From contig NZ_AP025018.1 of NCBI RefSeq assembly GCF_019977735.1, forward strand, positions 620,001 to 684,000: a DNA stretch of 64,000 nucleotides, written 5' to 3'. This document shows, piece by piece, positions 8,157-14,986 of the stretch; positions within the stretch are counted from its first letter, which is position 1; each line of letters opens with the position of its first letter. The position numbers and the translations under genes are program-made. The notes beneath the pieces are model-generated. The model was not told the origin of the DNA. It saw only the letters and a list, made by a program, of their open reading frames with translations, and ran no database searches. Source of the stretch: Calothrix sp. PCC 7716. Its GTDB lineage: Bacteria; Cyanobacteriota; Cyanobacteriia; Cyanobacteriales; Nostocaceae.

Positions 8157-8721
8157 ATTTGAAGGGATCGACTTTTCCCAAATTCCAGTCGAACGCCTTA
8201 CCCCTGACATCCTCAACTTAGGACAGGGGTTTCGTTGTCTTCGAGGAGAATTTGTCACCTACTGGAAACAAGGCAGAATTAAGCGAGAAGCGGATGCTCA
8301 TATTTGCCACTGCTGGGCGATTCGCAGTGGGGATTCCCTCGCTGGCTACATCACTCTTCTAGCCGACAAGTTACAAGTTGAAAATCCAATTCTGGTAGAA
8401 GAAGGCGTAAAATATCAAACTTTTCCTGCCATCAAAATTGGTTTACTAGCTGTTGATCGACGTGCAAAAGGAGCAGGTCGTCACCTAGTGGAGTGGGCGA
8501 TTGAATATGTGGTGTCTGAGATTGTTCCAGTTGTTGGGGTGCGCTTTGTGACAGTAGATGCGTTATACGATCAAGATGTTGAACCAGCTTATGATGCGTC
8601 AGGATTTTATACCAAGCTGGGATTTGATTTTGCAGACCCTCATGAAAGCCTTCCCCCAGAAATGCCCTACCGCACGATGTACTTCGATCTGAAGCCTGTG
8701 ATTGAACTGTTTAATCCATAA
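8140..8721 (+). CDS. GNAT family N-acetyltransferase (possible TA toxin)
   Basis: 193 residues with a GNAT core: beta strand 'AIKIGLLAVDRRAKGAGRHLVEWAIEY' gives the acetyl-CoA pyrophosphate loop R-x-x-G-x-G (R108-G113), and 'YDASGFYTKLGFDF' is the conserved C-terminal tyrosine segment. GNAT enzymes acetylate small molecules or proteins; toxin members acetylate aminoacyl-tRNA and are encoded after a small antitoxin. The overlap with the upstream 56-residue gene and the accessory setting favour a toxin, but the length (193) is somewhat above that of TacT/AtaT-type toxins (about 160-175). A metabolic acetyltransferase or a resistance cassette remains possible. Confidence 0.8.
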   Translation: MPSQSKFEGIDFSQIPVERLTPDILNLGQGFRCLRGEFVTYWKQGRIKREADAHICHCWAIRSGDSLAGYITLLADKLQVENPILVEEGVKYQTFPAIKIGLLAVDRRAKGAGRHLVEWAIEYVVSEIVPVVGVRFVTVDALYDQDVEPAYDASGFYTKLGFDFADPHESLPPEMPYRTMYFDLKPVIELFNP

Positions 8722-9145
8722 TCTCCACAATAAATGTAATACGAAAAATTCTTTATAACCCTTGAGATTATCCAACTCTTTACTTTCATGGTGGTGGAAC
8801 TTCTCGGTTAGAGCCATTGTTATTGGGGAATGATGTTTTTACTTATTTTTAGTGCATACCATATTAATTTGGTCTCTACGAGCGCGCGGTTCCCCAAACA
8901 TCCACGAAAAAAATCAGCCATGCTTCCACCATAGAAGGTGTGTGGTGGTGTTTCCGGCGCCAACTATTTTCATCAGTCCATTTAAATGGACTTTTGCTAT
9001 CAGCCTATGTGTTTTAACCATAGGCGGGTATGAGCTTCGCAAAGATGTTGACTTACAAAATGTTGAGGAATAAAATTGTTATGACCGATTAGCTAAGTAA
9101 TTTTTCTGAGATACTTTGCTATATATGCTACTTGGGAGATTTCTA
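8722..9145. other. Intergenic with a Uma2 gene fragment
   Basis: About 420 bp. The central part (8874-8962) is a remnant of a Uma2 gene; the rest shows no repeat or ORF that I can support. The short frames on both strands here lack family features. Confidence 0.6.
8874..8962 (-). pseudogene. Uma2 gene fragment (N-terminal part)
   Basis: This stretch is nearly identical to 6480-6568 of the intact Uma2 gene (shared run from GCGCGCGGTTCC to TTTCCGGCGCCA), in the same minus orientation, and corresponds to roughly residues 36-65. It has no start or continuation into the rest of the gene, so it is a remnant. Confidence 0.85.
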
Positions 9146-9706
9146 ATGAGGTTTAAGCTTGTTAGCTGTTTATCTACTGCTTTCATATATTGCATCAGCA
9201 TTAATTCAGTTGCTGCGCTCGACATAATCTCTAAGCAAGGTTCTCAATCGACTCAAACGATCGTTTTTAATCCCTTGAGGATGGTTGAACGTGAGCGACG
9301 TAGACTGCAACGTGAGGAACGTAAAAGGGAACGTGAGCAACGCATTGAATTTCAACGACAACAACGCGAACTGCGACGGCTAAAACGTCAGCAAGAATTG
9401 GAGCGATTGGAGCAAAGGCAGAAAGAACTGGAAGCTGCTCGTCAGGCAGCGACTGAGGAACAGCGATTAGAGGCAGAGCGTCGTCGTCAGCATTTTGAAA
9501 GCTTATCTCCAGAAGATAAGAAAGCCTACGTAGCTGAACAGGAAGCTCGAAGAATTCAGGCTAATGATAAAGCCGCTGCACTTCTTCGACTGATGTTGAT
9601 GTTTGCAGGAGGATCAGGTTCTAGCCAGCAAAACGACTCGCAAATTCCTCCGTGTTACACATGGGACGATTACGCTAATTCTGCTGGTGGTAAAAACTGT
9701 CGTTAG
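9146..9706 (+). CDS. Secreted Arg/Glu-rich coiled-coil protein
   Basis: I place the start at ATG 9146, because GGGAG (9134-9138) precedes it at good spacing and it begins a clean signal peptide ('MRFKLVSCLSTAFIYCISIN', cleaved near 'SVAA'); an in-frame ATG at 9116 would add ten residues. The mature protein is dominated by a highly charged coiled coil (about residues 45-145, many R, E and Q, e.g. 'RERRRLQREERKREREQR'), then a Gly/Ser-rich hydrophobic patch ('LLRLMLMFAGGSGSS') and a C-terminal tail with two cysteines. I do not recognise the family. It is flanked by Uma2 remnants within the accessory patch. Confidence 0.6.
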   Translation: MRFKLVSCLSTAFIYCISINSVAALDIISKQGSQSTQTIVFNPLRMVERERRRLQREERKREREQRIEFQRQQRELRRLKRQQELERLEQRQKELEAARQAATEEQRLEAERRRQHFESLSPEDKKAYVAEQEARRIQANDKAAALLRLMLMFAGGSGSSQQNDSQIPPCYTWDDYANSAGGKNCR

Positions 9707-9746
9707 TTGTTTGAATTAGCTAGTTTTGATGAGCTAGCTAACATAC

Positions 9747-9796
9747 CTCTACAATTAAAAATACTTCTTCAAGACTTGGATGACGCGAACGGTAGT
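9747..9796 (-). pseudogene. Short Uma2 gene fragment (middle part)
   Basis: About 50 bp matching 6359-6408 of the intact Uma2 gene with a few substitutions (shared ATTAAAAATACTTCTTC and CTTGGATGACGC), minus orientation. It encodes only the region around 'SAEEVFLIVEI'. It lies between the coiled-coil gene and the toxin-like gene. Confidence 0.75.
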
Positions 9797-9948
9797 ATTT
9801 GATGACGAAAGTGAGGCAATTGTAGAATGGATACCCAGTTGAAATATAGAGAATTAAAACTTTATGAGACGAATAGAGTGCGAGTCAGGCTTTTTACCCG
9901 TTAAAATTCCTAAGCTGAGATAATATATAAACAAGCTAACTTATAAGT

Positions 9949-10356
9949 GTGGAAAAATCAGACCATAGTCCAGTAAATTCGTCTGAAGTAGCCGAACCAA
10001 TCATTTTACCGATAACTCTCTATGCATTTGGTAACAGAACATCTCCCCGTTCACCTCGACCCAATATAGATATTGCTGTGGATAAGGATTTCGTAAAACC
10101 AACTCAACCTCCAACGGGAGCTTCCACATTTGCAGATGTTGGGTTTGCCCCGATAACAGGGCATTATTATAAAATAAATAAAGGGGCGCTATTACCAATA
10201 GGTCTTGCTGTGATAGCAGATGGTATAGATGTTGGTGGAACTCACTCCCCTACTCATTACACTATCTACCCTGCCTTTGAAATGTATTTTTCAGAATTTG
10301 TAAAAAAATTTTTAGATTGTGGCTGGATTTACGTAGGCAAAAAAGAAATAGGATAA
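9949..10356 (+). CDS. Toxin-like protein (resembles Tse2-type ADP-ribosyltransferase fold)
   Basis: 135 residues from a GTG at 9949; an in-frame TAA at 9937 rules out a longer N-terminus. The first 45 residues are loop-like. The rest has a pattern I associate with Tse2-like toxins: 'GHYYKINKGALLPIGLAVIADGIDVGG', then 'THYTIYPAFEM' and 'FSEFVKKFLDCGWIYVGKK' (a PDGL-like turn, a basic/His-Tyr strand and a final helix ending in W). The resemblance is from memory, not a search, so the family is tentative. It is followed after 11 bp by a helical protein that could be its immunity partner. No secretion signal is seen. Codon use is AT-rich like its partner. Confidence 0.5.
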   Translation: MEKSDHSPVNSSEVAEPIILPITLYAFGNRTSPRSPRPNIDIAVDKDFVKPTQPPTGASTFADVGFAPITGHYYKINKGALLPIGLAVIADGIDVGGTHSPTHYTIYPAFEMYFSEFVKKFLDCGWIYVGKKEIG

Positions 10357-10367
10357 CCAATAAAGCT

Positions 10368-10862
10368 ATGCTTGAAACAAAATCTTACCAACCAGATACA
10401 GAAATTTGGTATCAATTGCTTGATAAAGAGAAAGCTTATACAGAAACTCGACAAACTTTCTTAAATTGCCATAATAGAGTAGATTTAATTAGAACAGCCT
10501 TGCAAAATCCCTCAGAAAGAGCTACAGCGCTAAAAATTTTAGAGTATTTAACTGATAAAGAAAGGCAGGGCTTATTTGATGAATTAATCCAATTAGCAAG
10601 TGTTGGTCATTCTGATATTGAATTAGTGCGCTCTGCTATTCTTTTATTTGAACAAGAATGGCTTTTAGCTAATATTGAAAATTACGCGGAGCCTGTATTA
10701 AAACATGGTACAGATGAAGAATATAGAAGATTATTAGAACTTTATTTTATTATTGACCGTCAACTGACCGAAAGACTTGTGGCAAAGGCATTAAAACACT
10801 CAGACCCTGAAATTCAGGAAGCAGGTGAAGATTTTAATAATTATCTTAAAACTCGGCAATAA
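10368..10862 (+). CDS. Helical-repeat protein, possible immunity or antitoxin partner
   Basis: I choose ATG 10368 (164 residues, 'MLETKSYQPDTEIWYQLL'), 11 bp after the preceding stop; an earlier in-frame ATG at 10317 would overlap the upstream gene by 40 bp and add 17 residues with no matching character. The protein is wholly helical with repeated amphipathic helices such as 'ALKILEYLTDKERQGLFDEL' and 'ELVRSAILLFEQEWLLANIE', HEAT-like in feel, with no catalytic motif. Because it is in a tight two-gene unit with the toxin-like gene, an immunity role is a reasonable inference. No family name is recognised. Confidence 0.6.
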   Translation: MLETKSYQPDTEIWYQLLDKEKAYTETRQTFLNCHNRVDLIRTALQNPSERATALKILEYLTDKERQGLFDELIQLASVGHSDIELVRSAILLFEQEWLLANIENYAEPVLKHGTDEEYRRLLELYFIIDRQLTERLVAKALKHSDPEIQEAGEDFNNYLKTRQ

Positions 10863-10906
10863 AATTTATCAGATATTGACAGTGCTATGATGATATTTGT
10901 GAAAAA

Positions 10907-11194
10907 GTTCTGTTACAGAAATTTTGATATCCGGGAACATTAAAGGTGATATATCCCCACTGTTAAGTTCTTGTTGCTCCCGATAGTTATTATTTTGAGG
11001 ATTGCGAAATACTATTAAGAGGGAGTTGACTAAATCTACAACCTAGTACTCAGGAATACCTGCTGCTGCGTAAACAGGTTTCTTTGTTTCTAAATCTTTT
11101 GTTAAGGTAGATTGTGATATCTCTACGATTAAAAATACTTCTTCAGGGCTTGGATGACGCGAGCGCTAGTCTAACCATTGTCTCCGTACTAGCC
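10907..11194 (-). pseudogene. Uma2 pseudogene (C-terminal half)
   Basis: This 288-bp stretch is closely similar to 6143-6430 of the intact Uma2 gene, in the same orientation. The conserved 'EYW' codon TGG has become TAG (the sequence reads CCTAGTACT instead of CCCAGTACT on the plus strand), and the 'LDYR' tyrosine codon is also TAG. With two in-frame stops and no N-terminal part it cannot be functional. Confidence 0.9.
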
Positions 11195-11322
11195 ACGCTT
11201 ACTATTACTATTTCTTCCTTTGCGTTCTTTGCGTCCTTTGCGGTTCGTTTTTTCTCTCTTCTCTGTGTCCTCTGCGTCTCTGTGGTAATAAATTCTACTT
11301 AAATGGGACGGGCAAGGATGCC

Positions 11323-11376
11323 CATCCCACAAGATAAAATAATCCCACAAGATAAAATAATCCCACAAGATAAAAT
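11323..11376. repeat. Three 18-bp tandem repeats AATCCCACAAGATAAAAT
   Basis: Three head-to-tail copies at 11323, 11341 and 11359 directly follow a GGGCAAGGATGCCC repeat. They look like an expansion of the tail of that repeat, as also seen with a 20-bp unit at 47201-47313. Confidence 0.9.
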
Positions 11377-11402
11377 AAATAGTAATGATTTTTTTGTGGT
11401 GT

Positions 11403-11678
11403 TCAACCACCAGCAACGGCAGGTACAATACTGACTTCATCGCCATCTTTTAATGGAGTTGAAACACCATCTAAAAAGCGAATATCTTCGCTATTCACGT
11501 AGAAGTTTAAAAAACGACGAGGTTGTCCTTTTTCATCACACAAACGTTCTTTAATACCAGGACAAGCTTGTTCGAGTGATTCCAAAAGTTCGCCAACACT
11601 GTTACCTCCACACTCCAGAACAGCTTGGTTATTGGTAAATTTCTGAAGTGGGGTAGGAACTAATACTTTTACTGTCAT
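11403..11678 (-). CDS. ThiS/MoaD-family sulfur carrier linked to thrC
   Basis: Ubiquitin-fold carrier of 91 residues from ATG 11678 ('[14 protein letters not shown]'); a longer frame would need a TTG start. It ends in '...[10 protein letters not shown]', the C-terminal Gly-Gly that is adenylated and thiocarboxylated in this family. The remembered cyanobacterial pattern of a ThiS/MoaD protein downstream of threonine synthase is reproduced here, with thrC 96 bp upstream and a heptamer-repeat hairpin in between. Whether it serves molybdopterin, thiamine or another sulfur-transfer pathway cannot be told from sequence; a second, more MoaD-like carrier is at 17089-17349. Confidence 0.85.
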   Translation of the reverse strand: MTVKVLVPTPLQKFTNNQAVLECGGNSVGELLESLEQACPGIKERLCDEKGQPRRFLNFYVNSEDIRFLDGVSTPLKDGDEVSIVPAVAGG

Positions 11679-11703
11679 ACAAATCAAAATCTAAAAAATA
11701 AGG

Positions 11704-11769
11704 AGTGCTGAGTGCTAAGTGCTGAGTGCTGAGTAAGAAGTTACTACTCAGCACTCAGCACTCATCACT
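11704..11769. repeat. Heptamer-repeat hairpin (GTGCTGA / TCAGCAC arms)
   Basis: Left arm of GTGCTGA-type heptamers, a short AT-rich loop and a right arm of ACTCAGC-type heptamers form a long inverted repeat between thrC and the sulfur-carrier gene. It is a member of the STRR-type family also found at 24543, 26550, 29460, 55467 and 63074, and inside three genes. Confidence 0.9.
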
Positions 11770-11774
11770 TTTAA

Positions 11775-13088
11775 CTAAACAAGTACTTGTTGCCATTCGA
11801 GACGGTCTAAAGTACGTGAGCGTTCGAGTGCTTGTTCAAAGCTATCAAGTTTCGCTTCGATTGTGAAGGGTTCGCCAATATAACCTTGAACTGCTTCTTG
11901 GGTCTTCAAACCGTTACCTGTGATGTAAACAACTGTAGTTTCATCCGGGTCAATTTTACCTGCTTCAACTAATTTCTTCAGCACGGCAACGGTTGTACCA
12001 CCAGCAGTTTCGGTAAATATACCTTCGGTTTCAGCTAATAACTTGATACCTTCGATAATTTCTGCGTCGGTGACAGATTCAATATTACCATTTGTTTTGT
12101 TCGCAATATCAACGGCGTATACACCATCCGCAGGGTTGCCAATAGCTATTGATTTTGCAATTGTGTTTGGTTTGACTGGTTTAATAAAGTCGCGTTTTTC
12201 TCTGAATGCTTCTGCTATTGGTGAACATCCTTCTGCTTGGGCGCCACTAAAACGAACGTTCTTATCTTCTACCAAACCGACTTCGACAAATTCTTTAAAT
12301 CCTTTATATATCTTAGTAAACAAAGAACCACTTGCAAGCGGCGCCACAATATGGTCCGGTAATTCCCATCCTAATTGTTCAGCAACTTCATAACCAAGAG
12401 TCTTAGAACCTTCTGAATAATAAGGACGTAAATTTATATTGACAAAACCCCAACCATGTGTATTTGCAACTTCTGAACACAAGCGGTTAACTTGGTCGTA
12501 GTTACCATGAACAGCCATTAAAGTTGGACTATATATTAAGCTACCCAGAACTTTACCTGCTTCCAAATCAGAAGGAATAAATACACAACAATCTAAACCT
12601 GCATGTGCGGCAATAGCTGCTGTAGAGTTTGCTAGATTTCCAGTGCTTGCACAAGATACTGTTGTAAAGCCTAATTCGCGTGCGCGTGACAGTGCTACCG
12701 ATACCACCCTGTCTTTGAAACTGAGGGTGGGCATATTTACAGCGTCATTTTTAATATAAAGTTTCTTTAAACCAAGGCGCCGCGCTAAACGTTGTGAACG
12801 AACTAGCGGGGTCATTCCTGTACCAACATCTATATAGTTATCTGTAGCAACGGGCAAGAACTGACGATAACGCCAAATTGAATTCGGGCCAGCTTGAATA
12901 CTTTCGCGAGTTACAGAGAAGCGCAAACTACTAAAGTCATATTTAACTTCCAAAGGTCCAAAACACAATTCGCATACGTGCTGCGCTTTCAATTCATACT
13001 CGGCGCCACACTCTTTACACTTTAAAGCTTTAGCTGTGGATGCTAACTGTGCTGTGGATGCTGCCTGTGCTGTTGATACCTGTGTCAT
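11775..13088 (-). CDS. thrC: Threonine synthase
   Basis: PLP enzyme converting O-phosphohomoserine to threonine. I choose ATG 13088 ('MTQVSTAQAAST') because AGGGAG sits just upstream; a frame opening at 13157 would add 23 residues before that ribosome site. After a repetitive Ala/Ser/Thr leader there is a zinc-ribbon-like segment ('CKECGAEYELKAQHVCELC'), then the PLP fold with the Schiff-base lysine in 'TLSFKDR' and the phosphate loop 'CASTGNLANSTAAIA'. About 437 residues, normal for the cyanobacterial type. The downstream sulfur carrier is probably co-transcribed. Confidence 0.95.
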   Translation of the reverse strand: MTQVSTAQAASTAQLASTAKALKCKECGAEYELKAQHVCELCFGPLEVKYDFSSLRFSVTRESIQAGPNSIWRYRQFLPVATDNYIDVGTGMTPLVRSQRLARRLGLKKLYIKNDAVNMPTLSFKDRVVSVALSRARELGFTTVSCASTGNLANSTAAIAAHAGLDCCVFIPSDLEAGKVLGSLIYSPTLMAVHGNYDQVNRLCSEVANTHGWGFVNINLRPYYSEGSKTLGYEVAEQLGWELPDHIVAPLASGSLFTKIYKGFKEFVEVGLVEDKNVRFSGAQAEGCSPIAEAFREKRDFIKPVKPNTIAKSIAIGNPADGVYAVDIANKTNGNIESVTDAEIIEGIKLLAETEGIFTETAGGTTVAVLKKLVEAGKIDPDETTVVYITGNGLKTQEAVQGYIGEPFTIEAKLDSFEQALERSRTLDRLEWQQVLV

Positions 13089-13314
13089 TCTGCTTCTCCC
13101 TAGTTCTTGCTTGCGTCGATTCCGTTCGATGGTATCACGAGTAAAAATACTCGTCAAACATACCCGACAAATTTTATCGGGTATAGATTACTTGAGAATG
13201 ATGATAAAAACAAGACTAGTGTAATTACGTATTTAAATTGCTCTATCCGGAGTAAAAAAAATATCAATGAAAAAGTTAAGTAGTGTTAAAGACTAATTAT
13301 GTGAAAGCATAAAT

Positions 13315-14811
13315 ATGATTGGCAGATTATTAGACCAGCGTTATCGAGTGGTAGAAGTCCTTGGTCAAGGGGGATTTGGACATACTTATATAGCCCTTGA
13401 CACTCGTCGTCCAGGAAATCCTAGCTGTGTAGTAAAGCAACTCAAGCCAGCAACTAGCGATTCAGATTTCTTGTTAACTGCTAGGCGCCTATTCAATAGT
13501 GAAGCGGAAACGCTGGAGAAACTAGGCAAGCACGACCAGATACCGCAGCTACTTGCTTACTTTGAGCAAGACGAAGAGTTCTTTCTGGTACAAGAATTTA
13601 TTGCTGGACATTCTCTTTCAAAAGAACTGACTCTCGGAAATCGTCTTGACGAGGCGACTGTGACTCAGATACTTGTTGAGGTTTTGTCAATTTTGGAATT
13701 TATCCACAGCAATGGAGTTATCCATCGAGACATTAAGCCAGATAACTTAATTCGTCGCAGTAGTGATAATAAGTTGGTTTTGGTTGACTTTGGCGCCGTC
13801 AAGCAAGTGAAGATGCATTCACTCATGACTCAAGAAGCATTTCAAAATGAAACTGTCGCCATTGGAACTCCGGGGTATATGCCAAGTGAGCAAGGACAAG
13901 GTAGACCAAGACCAAGCAGTGATATTTATGCTCTTGGAATAATTGCTATTCAAGCTTTAACTGGACTCAACCCAAATCAATTACCAGAAGACCCGCAAAC
14001 TGGAGAAATATTGTGGCGCCAATATACCCAAAGCAGTGAACAGCTAACATCCGTTTTAACCAAAATGGTGCGGCACTACTTTAAATATCGGTACCAAACT
14101 GCAAGTGATGCATTATCAGCACTATCTACATTTACTAATCCTGGAACACCAAAAGCTTTAGCCAATGCTTTGCAACTAAAAGGACATCACTATATCAAAC
14201 AAGTTTATGTACATACAATCTCGGTATTGCAATCGCTGCAAGAAAAAGCCAAAACAATTTATATTCCCACAATTAATACAAACCCAGATGCATCGAATCC
14301 AACTATTACGGCGCCTAAGCTTGAAAGTAATGCTCCAGCACAAAATACAGTTACAATTGCTCCTATAAATCGTGCTAATCAACCACCAGTAAAGCAAACA
14401 AGTCCAATTCTAACTATTAAAATTCCCTATAAATCCCCATTAATTATTATACCAAGCTGCGCGTTTATCTTAATTTGTGGCAGTTTACTTGCAGCGAATC
14501 GTCAACCGCAAGCAGCTTCTACTATAACTGCAAACCAAAATCAAACCCAAGCCAATATTAATAATATTGAACAAAATAAACCAAATCCAGCAAAAGAAAA
14601 AACAACAGAACAACCGAATAATTGTGTTGTTGTGACAAGCTCATCAAATATACGCGCAACCCCTGGACGCTCTCGAACTGGCAAAGTAATTAAAGCAGGT
14701 ACAAAAGCTACAATTACTGGACAAGAAAATGGTGGTTGGATAGAAATTAGTGCTCCTGAGCAGGGTTGGATATGGAAAAGTCGCACTAAAAATACTTGCC
14801 AGTCTGTGTGA
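13315..14811 (+). CDS. Membrane Ser/Thr protein kinase with C-terminal SH3b domain
   Basis: 498 residues. The kinase domain (about 9-270) has a glycine loop 'LGQGGFGHTY', the ATP lysine K41 in 'CVVKQL', the catalytic 'HRDIKPDN' (137-144) and 'DFGAVK' (158-163), so it should be active; it is of the PknB/SPKc cyanobacterial type. After a Pro/Asn-rich linker there is one membrane helix ('LIIIPSCAFILICGSLLAA', about 378-396), and outside the membrane a bacterial SH3 domain ('CVVVTSSSNIRATPGRSRTGKVI ... GWIWKS', about 433-495), which probably binds cell-wall material. ATG 13315 fits the start of the kinase fold. The substrate is unknown. Confidence 0.9.
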   Translation: MIGRLLDQRYRVVEVLGQGGFGHTYIALDTRRPGNPSCVVKQLKPATSDSDFLLTARRLFNSEAETLEKLGKHDQIPQLLAYFEQDEEFFLVQEFIAGHSLSKELTLGNRLDEATVTQILVEVLSILEFIHSNGVIHRDIKPDNLIRRSSDNKLVLVDFGAVKQVKMHSLMTQEAFQNETVAIGTPGYMPSEQGQGRPRPSSDIYALGIIAIQALTGLNPNQLPEDPQTGEILWRQYTQSSEQLTSVLTKMVRHYFKYRYQTASDALSALSTFTNPGTPKALANALQLKGHHYIKQVYVHTISVLQSLQEKAKTIYIPTINTNPDASNPTITAPKLESNAPAQNTVTIAPINRANQPPVKQTSPILTIKIPYKSPLIIIPSCAFILICGSLLAANRQPQAASTITANQNQTQANINNIEQNKPNPAKEKTTEQPNNCVVVTSSSNIRATPGRSRTGKVIKAGTKATITGQENGGWIEISAPEQGWIWKSRTKNTCQSV

Positions 14812-14835
14812 TTCTTAAAAACGTTGTCTGTCACT

Positions 14836-14863
14836 GTAGAGACGCGACATGTCGCGTCTCTAC
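14836..14863. terminator. 28-bp palindrome GTAGAGACG..CGTCTCTAC after the kinase gene
   Basis: A perfect 28-bp palindrome with inner part CGACATGTCG lies 25 bp after the kinase stop codon. Sister copies at 17056, 48889 and 55662 differ in the inner bases but remain paired, so the hairpin structure looks conserved. A role in ending or protecting transcripts is inferred from position. Confidence 0.6.
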
Positions 14864-14986
14864 AACAACGTCATGGAATCATCACTAAAAATTATTAACC
14901 GACCTATATCGAAATTCAAGCTTTATAATTCTCCGGAACTTATTAGTAAAAAAAAGAACAATTAATCAAAGAGCTTAAATAAAATT

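Larger units (their letters stand above)
10863..11402. other. Intergenic: decayed Uma2 copy plus Nostocales repeats
   Basis: About 540 bp between the helical protein and the ThiS/MoaD gene. It holds the large Uma2 pseudogene fragment (10907-11194), a CTTTGCGTTCTTTGCG... / CTCTGCGTCTCTGTGG repeat (about 11212-11290) related to those at 23583-23612 and 49456-49488, and the 18-bp tandem repeat at 11323-11376. Confidence 0.75.
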
